Assembly: GCA_021776095.1 (NCBI GenBank)
Contig: JAJFGO010000073.1
Coordinates: 1-59,678 of the forward strand
Reading direction: 5' to 3'
Source of the DNA: Kiloniellaceae bacterium
GTDB lineage: Bacteria; Pseudomonadota; Alphaproteobacteria; Kiloniellales; J153
Length of the DNA: 59,678 nucleotides
The translations under genes were made by a program, and so were the position numbers. Under the pieces are notes generated by a model. That model saw nothing but the letters and a program-made list of their open reading frames with translations. It was not told the DNA's origin and did not search any database. This document shows, in pieces, positions 1 through 8,356 of this stretch. Positions within the stretch are counted from its first letter, which is position 1; each line of letters opens with the position of its first letter.

Positions 1-59
1 TCCGAATAGGATCCCGCTCGGATGTCGGCGTGGCGCGTGGCGTGGCCCGAATCGCGATG

Positions 60-65
60 TATAAT
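60..65 (+). promoter_or_regulatory. Candidate -10 element
   Basis: A perfect TATAAT lies about 60 bases upstream of the GTG-started gene at 127. No good -35 hexamer is visible 16-18 bases further upstream, so this is only a candidate promoter for that gene. Confidence 0.3.
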
Positions 66-126
66 TGTGCCGGGCACCCTGGCCCCAGAGCACCCCGCCG
101 CCCGGCGCACACGAAGGAGGCACACC

Positions 127-453
127 GTGAAACCGATCACCGACAAGGCCGAGGTCTCGATAGATTTTCCCGAGAAGGTCTACATGGGCTCTTTCGGCAA
201 GGCCTCCGGCTTCGAGGTCAAGGCCGACCCGGACGAGGTCCTGCTCAAGCTAATGCGCCATGGGGAGCAGCGGCGCGAGGTGACCATGCACCTGCACTAT
301 TACCTGCTCGCCGATATCCTGAGCGAGATGGCCGAGGCCATGGCGGCCATGCCGCCCATCGACGAATCCCACCGCGCCCCACTATCCGAAGCCGCCCAGG
401 CGCTGGCCGCCGCGCTTAAGACGAAGGGGCGGGCGAAGCAGAGCAAGAAATGA
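127..453 (+). CDS. Conserved-looking hypothetical protein, 108 aa
   Basis: I do not recognise a named family. The GTG start at 127 is chosen because a strong ribosome binding site (AAGGAGG, 114-120) sits just upstream; a longer frame open to about position 22 lacks one. The protein is soluble-looking, with no signal peptide or membrane segment. It has an acidic central region, an alanine-rich helix near residues 60-95 and a lysine-rich tail (ending RAKQSKK). A decayed partial copy of its C-terminal half occurs about 1.6 kb downstream (2063-2205), so the gene has been duplicated locally. It is convergent with the lipoprotein gene that follows. Confidence 0.6.
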   Translation: MKPITDKAEVSIDFPEKVYMGSFGKASGFEVKADPDEVLLKLMRHGEQRREVTMHLHYYLLADILSEMAEAMAAMPPIDESHRAPLSEAAQALAAALKTKGRAKQSKK

Positions 454-461
454 GGGGGCGG

Positions 462-486
462 GGAACCATTATTATTATGGAGTTCC
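462..486. terminator. Imperfect hairpin between convergent genes
   Basis: GGAAC (462-466) and GTTCC (482-486) can pair around an AT-rich centre, with a bulged A. It lies in the 113-base gap between two convergent genes and could act as a weak bidirectional terminator. There is no T-tract, so this is tentative. Confidence 0.25.
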
Positions 487-566
487 GCGGCATTCGGTCG
501 CACAGAACTTTGGCCGCCCGCACCCCCTTTTACGTAGCCACGTAGGGCGCAATACGACGTGGCCGG

Positions 567-1844
567 TTACTGCCAGGTACAACCCTGCTGAATCGAGCAC
601 CGCGCGCAGTTTCTCGCTTCGGTCAGACTTCTTGCCGCGACCCTACACACATGCGAGCTCAGGCACTGCGTCCCCCCGGTCTCGACGAGATCGAAGGTTC
701 CCGTCACCGTGGTCGCGCTCACCAGGGCCGTTGCCGTTCTTGGGCCGCATGCCGGCCAGTTCGCCGTTAGCCGATAATTGAAATTCTCCAACGACAGGCA
801 CTGTGCGACCGATGGCGTGGTTGCAGCGGTCTGCCCCTGACTGCCGGTGGCGCTGTGCGAGAAGCTATTGGGTCCGGTCAACATGACACCCGCCGCGCCG
901 GTGGTGTCCCAACGCAGCGTCATGGTGCTGCCTTCATTAGGCCGTATGGGAATACCTTCGAACATAGTAACGGCGCGCGGCGTATTGACCGTTGCCGACA
1001 AAGACCGCGTTGCCATGCGCGGGGTCGGGCAACCGGCGCGCAGCGCTTTGACCTGATAGGACGTTGAGGAGCTGTCGCGGTCTCCGGTACACTCGGCCGT
1101 CACGCTTCGGCTGCCGCTGACCGGCAAGGCGGTTCCCCCGGCGAAACCCGGGCCGGATATTTCGACCCGGTCGGCATTGTCCGCGTTCCAGCTCACTGTC
1201 AGGCTCTGAGACTCCTGCACGGTAGTTGGCGACAGGCTCGTCGTCAGACGCACGGGTCCGGTGATAGGGATTTCGAGCGGATTGCTGCGCGCCTGCAATC
1301 CGGTGTTTTGCGGATCGGTGTTGGTGGAGCGAATCTGCAGTACGCCGTTTTCGGAAACGCCCTGTCCGAGCAGGATGCCGAGTACGACGTGGTAGTCGTT
1401 ACCCGTTAGGAAATCGTCATGGATGAAGTACCCGACATAATTGCCCTGTAGGTCTTGGGTTTGTTGCGGCGTGATCGGTCGCGGGCCCTGACTGAGGGCT
1501 TGTTGAACCGGGTCCGTCAACGCACCCCAAAAATCGCTGAGAACCCCGGCGTAGGTGACCTCCGGGTGGTTTAGCGTGGGCATTTGGATCGTGACATAAA
1601 ACACGCGACCGTTCGGGCCCGGGGAGAGGGTGAAGTCGTTACAGTACGCGTTCAGTTCGCCGATGGTTGTCGTTCCGGTGGCGCCGGTTACTTGCAGTCC
1701 TGTCGAGACCTGCTGCGGTTGTTGAGCTGGAGGCACGCGAAACGATTGGCACCCAACTAGCATGCCAAAAATTCCGCAGAAAACCGCCAAAGGTGTTAAT
1801 CGCCGCGCAGGATTATCGCTGAATACCTGAGAGAAAGTGCTCAT
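567..1844 (-). CDS. Secreted lipoprotein with two Ig-like repeats
   Basis: A 425-residue predicted outer-membrane or surface lipoprotein. The ATG at 1844 is preceded by an AAGGAG site, and a lipoprotein signal ends in the lipobox LVGC with the lipidated Cys at residue 32. The second half carries two related beta-sandwich-like segments, recognisable by the pattern hydrophobic-T-hydrophobic-x-W (SLTVSWNADNADRVEISGPG and TMTLRWDTTGAAGVMLTGPN). These resemble bacterial Ig-like repeats that begin with a phrase of the type S-P-T-T-V-x-x-G-x-S. Several cysteine pairs near the C-terminus suggest disulphides. No enzyme motif is visible. The gene sits in a small accessory patch with decayed genes on its far side. 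The function is unknown; adhesion or envelope stability is only a guess. Confidence 0.65.
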   Translation of the reverse strand: MSTFSQVFSDNPARRLTPLAVFCGIFGMLVGCQSFRVPPAQQPQQVSTGLQVTGATGTTTIGELNAYCNDFTLSPGPNGRVFYVTIQMPTLNHPEVTYAGVLSDFWGALTDPVQQALSQGPRPITPQQTQDLQGNYVGYFIHDDFLTGNDYHVVLGILLGQGVSENGVLQIRSTNTDPQNTGLQARSNPLEIPITGPVRLTTSLSPTTVQESQSLTVSWNADNADRVEISGPGFAGGTALPVSGSRSVTAECTGDRDSSSTSYQVKALRAGCPTPRMATRSLSATVNTPRAVTMFEGIPIRPNEGSTMTLRWDTTGAAGVMLTGPNSFSHSATGSQGQTAATTPSVAQCLSLENFNYRLTANWPACGPRTATALVSATTVTGTFDLVETGGTQCLSSHVCRVAARSLTEARNCARCSIQQGCTWQ

Positions 1845-2599
1845 TTCATTGGCTCCTTCTACTAGGCGGGCAAGAAGCATAAGCGATTTGTTTCCCAATT
1901 TCACGCGACAATCTGTAGTCGTGGATGACGACCAAATGAGCCGGATAACGTGTGTCGGATAAGTTATTGTTTCTGCGATCCCAGGAGGGGAAACGTCGGG
2001 GCCGAAACACGGTCGAGGAACCCGATGTGCTGGGGGCCGAGGGTCAAGTTTCGGGCCATGGGATGTGCGAAGCGGTCTCGACCGTTGAACCGCCTATTCG
2101 GGCTCGTCCGCCCCGCGCCTACCCCTATTCGAAGTCGCCCAAACCCTCGCCGCCGCGCTCAAGAGGAAAGCGGGCGCGGAGAGATGGTGCTTCGATAGCG
2201 GAAACGCCGAGCCTTACTCCCCGTCCGATACCAGCCGCGGCGGGGCTTGCCGGGTCAAATCCAAGCCTCGCTTTGGTCTTCTACACTATTCATATGTTCA
2301 CATCTGATTTTCGCTGGTGACAACCACTGGCTCCGATTCAAACGATCTAGAATTCAGGTGCTCCGAGGGGCTTGTCCTCGAAAGGCCAAACAAATGGCCG
2401 ACGGGGCTGGATCGATGAGGATGACACCAGACATTCTCTCATCCTAAATGCGGAACAATCCTGTCGAACTGTCCGGCCCACTGAGCGCGTTTGCCCCGCT
2501 CAATCCTGCCAACCGGATTGCGCGGCCATCATCCCTCGCGCGCAGTGCCACAATGGGCGAGAAATCCTAAGTGGCGCGCTGGAATCCGCATCTAAATCA
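1845..2599. other. Gene-poor stretch with gene remnants
   Basis: No intact gene is convincing in these roughly 750 bases. The short open frames here lack ribosome binding sites and have arginine/proline-rich shadow-like products. The stretch contains the promoter side of the lipoprotein gene and a decayed copy of the 127-453 gene (2063-2205). It also has a more AT-rich section around 2280-2350, with no feature I can name. Confidence 0.5.
2063..2205 (+). pseudogene. Decayed partial duplicate of the gene at 127-453
   Basis: Translated in two frames, this stretch matches the C-terminal half of the first gene. The frame from 2063 reads MCEAVSTVEPPI against MAEAMAAMPPI. After a two-base insertion near 2120 the other frame reads PLFEVAQTLAAALKRKAGAE against PLSEAAQALAAALKTKGRAK. 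At the DNA level the last 50 or so aligned bases are largely identical. The frameshift, the missing N-terminal half and the absence of a ribosome binding site mark it as a pseudogene. It lies on the same strand as the parent, with the lipoprotein gene between them. Confidence 0.65.
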
Positions 2600-2828
2600 A
2601 TGCCTGCCAAGGACGCCAAGAATAGCCTCGGTTTGCTCTTAGACACGGCACGGGCGGCGCCCATCACGATTGAAAGGCGTGGTCGGGTTGTAATCGCGAT
2701 TCTTTTCACCGAGGACGATGAGCGGCCCCTCTGCGGTTCAGGCCGTAGGAAGGCTGGATGATCTCGCCACAGCGACGAGGACAGAGTTCAAGAGCCACGG
2801 AGAAGTCTGGGATGGACGGGCAGCCTAA
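2600..2828 (+). pseudogene. Frameshifted Phd/YefM-type antitoxin remnant
   Basis: The frame from ATG 2600 reads MPAKDAKNSLGLLLDTARA and then PITIERRGRVVIAILFTEDDE. This is the N-terminal DNA-binding half of prevent-host-death (Phd/YefM) antitoxins, in which xxAKxxxGxLLDxA and PVTIxRxGRPVAVLxSxEEY are typical. After residue 45 or so this frame runs off into an arginine-rich tail and stops at 2761. A neighbouring frame stays open to TAA 2826-2828 with a tail (AVQAVGRLDDLATATRTEF) that looks like the usual toxin-binding helix, so a one-base indel near 2720 is likely. No toxin gene (Doc, RelE or PIN) follows; the next gene is an antiporter. It is therefore called an orphan, broken antitoxin. Confidence 0.55.
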
Positions 2829-2858
2829 GGGCCACTTAAATCGTTTTGGAGGCACGAA

Positions 2859-4559
2859 TTGCAGGATTCTGAAGTCCTATACGACGTTCTGATTTTTCTG
2901 GTGGCCGCCGTTGTCGTGGTGCCGGCGTTCCGGCGCCTGCGCACGAGTCCTGTGCTTGGCTACCTTGCGGCGGGCATCGTTATCGGACCCCATGGATTCG
3001 CCGTCATAAGGGACTCGGAGAGCGCGCATACGCTGGCGGAATTCGGCGTCGTATTTCTTCTCTTCATGATTGGGCTGGAACTCTCGGTAGAGCGTTTGCG
3101 CGCATTGGGTCGTTACGTTTTCGGACTTGGCGCATTACAGGTAATCGTCACGGCGTGCCTCATCGGCGGCGTTGCCTGGGCCCTTGGCGCAACTGGAGAG
3201 GCGGCCATTATCATCGGTGGTGGTTTGGCGCTTTCCTCCACGGCGTTCGTTCTCCAACTTCTGATCGAGAGGGGCGAGCGGGCCGCATCGTTCGGGAAGA
3301 TCTCTTTCGCCGTACTGCTCTTTCAAGATCTCGCCATAGTGCCTCTCCTGATGCTGGTTACCCTGCTGGGCGAAGGAGAAGGATCCTTCGTCATGGCCAT
3401 GGGGGTCGCGATCCTGGAGGCGGCTGCGGCGCTGGTCCTGGTTGTCGGTATCGGGCGGCTGGTTCTGCGGCCCGTCTATCGTATTGTCGCCGAGACTCGG
3501 AGTTCCGAACTCTTCGTGGCGACCACGCTGCTCGTGGTTCTCGGGACCGGTTGGCTGATGTCCCTCGTCGGCATATCGATGATATTGGGCGCTTTCCTGG
3601 CCGGAATTCTGTTGTCCGAGACAGAGTACAGGCATCAGGTCGAGGCCGACATTCGGCCATTTCGCGGAATACTCCTCGGCCTGTTTTTCATAACGGTCGG
3701 CATGTCTATCGACTTGACCTTGATTCGGAGCGAACTGATACAAATCACGCTGATCGTTTTAGGCCTTTTGGTCGGCAAGAGCATCGTGACATCTGCCCTG
3801 TGCCGAGGCTTTGGTTTGCCGCTGGGTGACTCCGTGCGGGCGGGGATGCTTCTGTCACAGGGCGGCGAGTTCGGGTTTATCCTCTTTCTGACCGCCAGCG
3901 CGCTGGGCCTTATTCCAACCGAAACCATGCAGGTGCTTCTTGCAAGCGTGACACTGACAATGGTGGCGACCCCGTTCATGGCCTATGCGGGCGGTAAATT
4001 TTCCTCGTTCTTGGCGCGGCGCGAAAAAATATCCGTCGCCGGTGTCGAGGATATTGGAGAAGACCTGCACGATCATGTCTTGATCGCCGGCTTTGGCCGC
4101 GTCGGCCAAACTGTGGCGAAGATGCTCTCGGCAGGCGGCCTTTCTTATGTCGCTCTTGATTTGAATGCTGCCCGTATCACGGCATGCCGCGCCAAGGGCT
4201 TGCCGGTTTTCTTTGGAGATTCAAGTCAAATAGAAATCTTGAACGCCGCGGGAGCAAGCCGAGCGAGAGGCGCGATCATTACGATCGATCATCCCGCGAA
4301 CGCAGACGGAATCGTGGCGGCCCTCCACGAGTTTTTCCCCGACTTGCCGATTTTCGCCCGGGCTCGGGATTTGCTTCATGGCCGCCGCCTGGAAACTCAG
4401 GGCGCGACCCGGGCCATCCCGGAGACTCTTGAGGCAAGCCTACAATTGGGCGCGATTGCGATGACCTCGCTGGGCGTGAGAACCGACGAGGTTGTGGGCA
4501 TAGAGCAAGAGCTTCGTAAAGACGACTACGCCAATCTGGGCGAATCCGTTCAAGGCTAA
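2859..4559 (+). CDS. CPA2-family K+/H+ antiporter, KefB-like
   Basis: A 566-residue inner-membrane cation:proton antiporter. Residues 1-385 or so are hydrophobic, with about 12 membrane segments of the Na_H_Exchanger type. They are followed by a cytosolic RCK/TrkA-N nucleotide-binding domain from about residue 405, with the Rossmann signature IAGFGRVGQTVA. The domain order matches KefB/KefC and YbaL, exporters of K+ in exchange for H+ that are gated by the RCK domain. The protein lacks the long C-terminal extension of some homologues. Translation starts at TTG 2859, six bases after TTTTGGAGG; no better start exists upstream. It stands alone, after the broken antitoxin. The ion specificity is inferred from the family. 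Confidence 0.85.
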   Translation: MQDSEVLYDVLIFLVAAVVVVPAFRRLRTSPVLGYLAAGIVIGPHGFAVIRDSESAHTLAEFGVVFLLFMIGLELSVERLRALGRYVFGLGALQVIVTACLIGGVAWALGATGEAAIIIGGGLALSSTAFVLQLLIERGERAASFGKISFAVLLFQDLAIVPLLMLVTLLGEGEGSFVMAMGVAILEAAAALVLVVGIGRLVLRPVYRIVAETRSSELFVATTLLVVLGTGWLMSLVGISMILGAFLAGILLSETEYRHQVEADIRPFRGILLGLFFITVGMSIDLTLIRSELIQITLIVLGLLVGKSIVTSALCRGFGLPLGDSVRAGMLLSQGGEFGFILFLTASALGLIPTETMQVLLASVTLTMVATPFMAYAGGKFSSFLARREKISVAGVEDIGEDLHDHVLIAGFGRVGQTVAKMLSAGGLSYVALDLNAARITACRAKGLPVFFGDSSQIEILNAAGASRARGAIITIDHPANADGIVAALHEFFPDLPIFARARDLLHGRRLETQGATRAIPETLEASLQLGAIAMTSLGVRTDEVVGIEQELRKDDYANLGESVQG

Positions 4560-4785
4560 CGTGTTCGCATCGATCGACAGGGCCATATTTCGCTTAAAGC
4601 GGCACATTGACTTGGCCGTCGGAAGGCGAACGCATCCAGTCGCAAAGGCAGGCGGTTTATCCGCGTTCCCGGCCTACGGCTCGATTAGCCGGAAGGAATG
4701 GTCCCGCTGACCTTATCCCGACCTTCAAATCGGACGAGGGGGCGCCCGCCGCGCACTTCGATCCGGGTGGGGACGTGTGGGAACC

Positions 4786-5220
4786 TCAGCGCCGCGCGGT
4801 GGCGTAGTCGTGCAGTACGTTGGACTCCAGTTCCGCTTCTTCCAGCCGGTTCTTCACCACGTCGCCGATGCTGATCATGCCGCACAGCTTGCCGCTCTCG
4901 ACCACCGGCAGGTGGCGGATCCGGCTGTGGGTCATCTTGGACATGACATCCTTGATGTTCTCCCCGGGGGCGCAAGTTCTGACCTCCCGAGTCATGAGGT
5001 CGGCCGTGCGCATGTGCGGCAACTCGGCGCCGTATGTGGCCAAGCCGCGGACAATGTCGCGTTCCGAGATCAGGCCCTCGATGTGCTCCCCGTCCGCGCT
5101 GACCACCAGCGCGCCGATCTTCTCCGCATTCAACATATGGATAACCACGGAGACACTTGCCTCCGGGCGCGTGGTGACGACCTTGCCCCGCCTCTTGCCC
5201 AATATGGCTTCGATTTTCAT
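4786..5220 (-). CDS. CBS-domain pair protein, 144 aa
   Basis: A small cytosolic protein consisting of two tandem CBS domains (a Bateman module) at about residues 10-65 and 75-130. Typical phrases are ALVVSADGEHIEGLISERDI and HLPVVESGKLCGMISIGDVV. Such stand-alone modules bind adenine nucleotides and act as energy or redox sensors for partner proteins; the partner here is unknown. The ATG at 5220 follows a TAGGAGC site. A longer open frame upstream to 5289 has no ribosome binding site. The gene is leftward and separated from its neighbours by about 180-230 bases on each side, with no obvious operon partner. Confidence 0.85.
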   Translation of the reverse strand: MKIEAILGKRRGKVVTTRPEASVSVVIHMLNAEKIGALVVSADGEHIEGLISERDIVRGLATYGAELPHMRTADLMTREVRTCAPGENIKDVMSKMTHSRIRHLPVVESGKLCGMISIGDVVKNRLEEAELESNVLHDYATARR

Positions 5221-5403
5221 GGCTCTCGCGCTCCTAGACCGAACGGCCGGGCCGCGTGGCGGATGCCCTCTGCCGGCACGCCCGCTCATATTATTCGCTT
5301 GCGGGCAAATTTAACACAAACGGCCTGGAATGGCGACTCGCGCGGCGCGGCCGCGTGGCGAGGACCATGACAGGGCGGGGACGTGCGGAGAGGGCGGCGC
5401 CCC

Positions 5404-5739
5404 TCAATCCCCACCCGCCAAATGGAAATCGTGCGCGCCCACGCCTTGGACGATGGTGAAGCGGCAGGGCTGTCCGTCCTGGCCGGTGACCTCGTGGGCG
5501 GTCATGGGGGGTACGGTGCAGTGGGTGCCGGGGGGCAGCAGGTGGCGGGCGCGTGGGGCGCGGGTTTCGACCACTGTGGTGCCTTCCAGGCCGACGAAGA
5601 TATCGGTGACCTCGCTATGGTAGTGCCAGGGCACGCACTCGCCGGCCCCTAGGGTGAGGATCTGCACGCGCAGGCCATCGGCCTCGGCGACGGCTTCCCG
5701 GCCCGCGATGGTGTAGGGCAGGTCTTTGGGGTCGGTCAT
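5404..5739 (-). CDS. Small cupin-domain protein
   Basis: A 111-residue single-domain cupin. The first cupin motif is visible as WHYHSEVTDIFVGLEG, with the two metal-binding histidines. The second is PPGTHCTVPPMTAHEV, with the third histidine. The fold usually binds a divalent metal and serves as a dioxygenase, isomerase or sensor domain; nothing here fixes the substrate. The ATG at 5739 follows AAGGAG. It lies 53 bases downstream of the flavodoxin-fold reductase on the same strand and is probably cotranscribed with it. Confidence 0.8.
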   Translation of the reverse strand: MTDPKDLPYTIAGREAVAEADGLRVQILTLGAGECVPWHYHSEVTDIFVGLEGTTVVETRAPRARHLLPPGTHCTVPPMTAHEVTGQDGQPCRFTIVQGVGAHDFHLAGGD

Positions 5740-5792
5740 GGTCCAAGCTCCTTGTCATGGGCGCGGGGCGCCATCCTTTCGCCGCGCACGCG

Positions 5793-6260
5793 CTAAAACA
5801 CTCCTACCTCCAGGCCCGCCGCCATGGCGGTGCCGAGGTCGCGGACCTGCTGGACGAAATCCTCCCGCCATTCCCCACGAAGGATCAGTGGCTCCTGAAC
5901 CGCGCGCCAGCGCAGGCCGCCGGCGATGCTTTCGACCGCGCGCTTGGTGCCGGTGCCGTCCTGGCCGGCGCGGATGTAAAGGGCGTAGGGCAGGCCCTGG
6001 GTCTGCTCCAGGCAGGGGTAGTAACAGCGGTCGAAGAAATCCTTCAGGGCGCCGCTCATGTAGCCCAGGTTCTCGGTCGTCCCCAAGATCAAGGCGCCGG
6101 CCGCCAGGACATCGGCCGGCTCGGTCTCGAAGGGCGTTTTGACGATCACCTCGACGCCCTCGATGTTCTCGGCTGCCGCACTGTCGCGCAGGGCGTCGCG
6201 CAGCCGCAGGGTGTTGGGCGAGGGCACATGGGCAACGATCAGCAGGCGTTTCGAGGTCAT
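5793..6260 (-). CDS. Flavodoxin-fold NAD(P)H reductase-like protein
   Basis: A 155-residue protein of the flavodoxin/FMN-reductase superfamily. It opens with a beta strand and phosphate-binding loop (LLIVAHVPSPNTLRLRDAL). The second flavin-contacting segment is GALILGTTENLGYMSGALKD, and FFDRCYYP is also typical of small flavodoxin-like oxidoreductases. It would bind FMN and reduce quinones or similar acceptors, but the substrate is not evident. The ATG at 6260 is chosen because the residues before it, in a longer open frame, do not resemble the family. It is divergent from the NDUFA12 gene, and the cupin gene follows on the same strand. Confidence 0.75.
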   Translation of the reverse strand: MTSKRLLIVAHVPSPNTLRLRDALRDSAAAENIEGVEVIVKTPFETEPADVLAAGALILGTTENLGYMSGALKDFFDRCYYPCLEQTQGLPYALYIRAGQDGTGTKRAVESIAGGLRWRAVQEPLILRGEWREDFVQQVRDLGTAMAAGLEVGVF

Positions 6261-6427
6261 GGCACCAGTGTTCCGCAAACGCCGGGCTCCCCGCAAGCCT
6301 TGGCCCGGTAATCTCACTCCGCACTTGGACCCCAAACCCTGGACGCGGGCGGCGCGAGGTGACATAGTCGCGCCCGCCGATTCGGCTTTGTTTTTCGTGG
6401 ACCGGCAAGGACGGAACCGCCCCGATC

Positions 6428-6808
6428 ATGTCCAGCGCGACCATAGGAACCCGGCTTTATACCTGGCTGCGCGGTGAGGAGGCCGGGCGCGATTCGGCCG
6501 AAAATATCTATTACCGCGAGAAGGGCGGCGGAAACGTCCACGGCGATTCCCTGCGTAAGGAGCGGCGCTGGGTGATCTACAAGGGCGAGGCCGAGGGCAG
6601 CCATGTGCCTCCGCTTTGGAACGCCTGGCTGCATCACACCATTCAGGACGTGCCCTCGGCCGAGGACGAGCGCCGGCGGCCCTGGCAAAAGGCGCACAAG
6701 CCGAATATGACCGGCACCGCCGAGGCCTACCGCCCGCCCGGCCACACCCTGGAAGGCGGTCAGCGCGACAAGGGTACCGGCGATTACCAGGCCTGGCGCC
6801 CGGAATAG
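6428..6808 (+). CDS. NADH:ubiquinone oxidoreductase subunit NDUFA12
   Basis: A 126-residue homologue of the B17.2/NDUFA12 accessory subunit of complex I, found in mitochondria and in alphaproteobacteria. Recognisable blocks are TRLYTWLRGEEAGRD, the NIYYREK segment, ERRWVIYKGEAEGSHVPPLW and WLHHT. The C-terminus carries the KPHKPN-like element KAHKPNMTGT followed by YRPPGHT. The subunit attaches peripherally to the inner-membrane complex and helps assembly. Together with mlaD and the DUF2155 gene downstream it forms a gene order common in alphaproteobacteria, although the other complex I genes lie elsewhere. Confidence 0.92.
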   Translation: MSSATIGTRLYTWLRGEEAGRDSAENIYYREKGGGNVHGDSLRKERRWVIYKGEAEGSHVPPLWNAWLHHTIQDVPSAEDERRRPWQKAHKPNMTGTAEAYRPPGHTLEGGQRDKGTGDYQAWRPE

Positions 6809-6888
6809 CCACCTTGGTTTGTCGCGTCGCCGCCCATGAGGGATCAAGACCAAATTAAGTTACGCCGGGAGGAAAAGGTGCTAACTCA

Positions 6889-7353
6889 ATGAACCGAAAC
6901 GCAATTGAAACCATTATGGGTGGCGTCGTTCTGCTGGTCGCCGCCGGCTTCGTCTTCCTCGCCTTTCAAAGCGGTACGGTTGACCGAGATTCTGGCTATC
7001 AGTTAAGCGCGGAATTCGATAACGCCTCGGGCCTGGCGCCGGGCGCGGACGTACGCATGTCGGGGGTGAAGATCGGCCTGGTCACCGCTCAGACCCTGGA
7101 CCCCAGCACATTTTTCGCCGTGGTCACCATGAAGATCGACGACACGGTCCAACTGCCGCGCGATACCTCGGCCCGGATTTTGGCCGACGGCTTGCTGGGC
7201 GCGACCTTCGTCTCGCTCGAGCCGGGCGGCGACATCGAGACCCTCAAGGCTGGCGAGCAGATCACCTTCACCCAGGGCTCCATCAATGTGGTCGATCTGC
7301 TGGGCCGCTTCATCTTCAGCGCCGCCGAAAGCGCCGGCAAATCCAAAGAATAG
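6889..7353 (+). CDS. mlaD: Outer-membrane lipid asymmetry protein MlaD
   Basis: A 154-residue MCE-domain protein. One N-terminal membrane segment (about residues 8-26, VVLLVAAGFVFLAF) anchors it in the inner membrane. A single MCE domain follows, with the hallmark GLAPGADVRMSGVKIGLV. MlaD forms a hexameric ring on the MlaFEDB ABC complex and carries phospholipids between the inner and outer membranes. The other mla genes are not in this window, as is usual for this gene order. The ATG at 6889 follows an AAAGG site. It lies 80 bases after the NDUFA12 gene. Confidence 0.9.
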   Translation: MNRNAIETIMGGVVLLVAAGFVFLAFQSGTVDRDSGYQLSAEFDNASGLAPGADVRMSGVKIGLVTAQTLDPSTFFAVVTMKIDDTVQLPRDTSARILADGLLGATFVSLEPGGDIETLKAGEQITFTQGSINVVDLLGRFIFSAAESAGKSKE

Positions 7354-7512
7354 GTATCCGGCCGCCGCGCGTTCGGCCCATGACCGGGGACCCTGCGCGG
7401 CCCGCTCTGATCGGCGCGCCATGGCGCCCGAATTCCGGGTAGACTCCCTAGGGCCGGCTTAAGTCAAACATCACATTTCCCTGCTATCGACGGTCTGGTC
7501 TATGACAATGGG

Positions 7513-8160
7513 ATGTACGAGAGCGTGGTCTCCTTGAGCGTAAAGCGCGGTCGCGCCGCCCGCACCCTGTTCGGCGGCGCGATGTGGGGCGCTACGGTGC
7601 TTGCGGCGGCGCTGTCCGGCGGCGCCGGGGCCCAGGCGCAGCAGCAGGTCTTTGAGCCAGAGACGGCTCCGGGGCTGGAGCAGGAGGGTGCGCTGGTGCG
7701 GCCCGAGGTCGGCAATTGGCCGGCCGTGGTGCTTCAAGGCTTGGACAAGACCACCGCGCGGGTTTCCACCGTGGTAGCGCCGCTTGGCGCCGCGGCCCGC
7801 TTCGGCACCCTGGAGATCGTCGCCCGGGCCTGCAAAAAGAAGCCGCCGACCGAGCCTCCGGAGAGCGCGGCCTATCTGGAAATCGTTGATGTCCGGCCCG
7901 ATTCGCCCTCAGTCGCGCTCTTCGCCGGCTGGATGTTCGCCTCCTCGCCCGGGATCTCGGCCCTGGAGCACCCGGTCTACGACGTCTGGGTGGTGGATTG
8001 CCGCGGCTTGGCCGAAGGCGATGGCGGGGCTATCCCGGCCGCCGTCCAGCCGGCCCCGGGGCCGGGCCGCGACCCCAATGGCGAGGATTCGGCCGAATTG
8101 ATCGAGGACCCGGAGGGAGAGGCCGTGCCGGACGGCACCGATACCACCGGAATCCAATGA
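7513..8160 (+). CDS. DUF2155 domain protein, exported
   Basis: A 215-residue periplasmic protein. A signal peptide covers about the first 44 residues (basic start, hydrophobic core GATVLAAALSGGAG, cleavage after AQAQ). The DUF2155 domain occupies about residues 75-165 and contains ARACKKKPP and GWMFASSPGISALEHPVYDVWVVDC, with the two conserved cysteines that could form a disulphide. The tail is acidic and proline-rich. The domain is typical of alphaproteobacteria and is commonly found beside mlaD, which hints at an envelope role; its biochemical function is unknown. The start is the first ATG of the frame and has no strong ribosome binding site. Confidence 0.85.
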   Translation: MYESVVSLSVKRGRAARTLFGGAMWGATVLAAALSGGAGAQAQQQVFEPETAPGLEQEGALVRPEVGNWPAVVLQGLDKTTARVSTVVAPLGAAARFGTLEIVARACKKKPPTEPPESAAYLEIVDVRPDSPSVALFAGWMFASSPGISALEHPVYDVWVVDCRGLAEGDGGAIPAAVQPAPGPGRDPNGEDSAELIEDPEGEAVPDGTDTTGIQ

Positions 8161-8356
8161 ATACCCTGGCATTCTCAGAGACGTGTAATGCGGGGTTAAA
8201 ATGCTACTATTAGCTGTATCGTCATGTATACCATTACCGATATTTAATGGATTGGTGCGGTATGATTCGCGACGGCGCGGGGCGGAAACAGCCGCTCTGG
8301 CCATCTGATTTAACCATGGGCTTGCGGCGGCCTTAACCGCGCCCGACGAGACAAGA

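Noticed and set aside
1952-2320. 122-codon open frame in the gene-poor stretch
   Set aside because: It spans the decayed duplicate in the wrong frame for half of its length and lacks a ribosome binding site.
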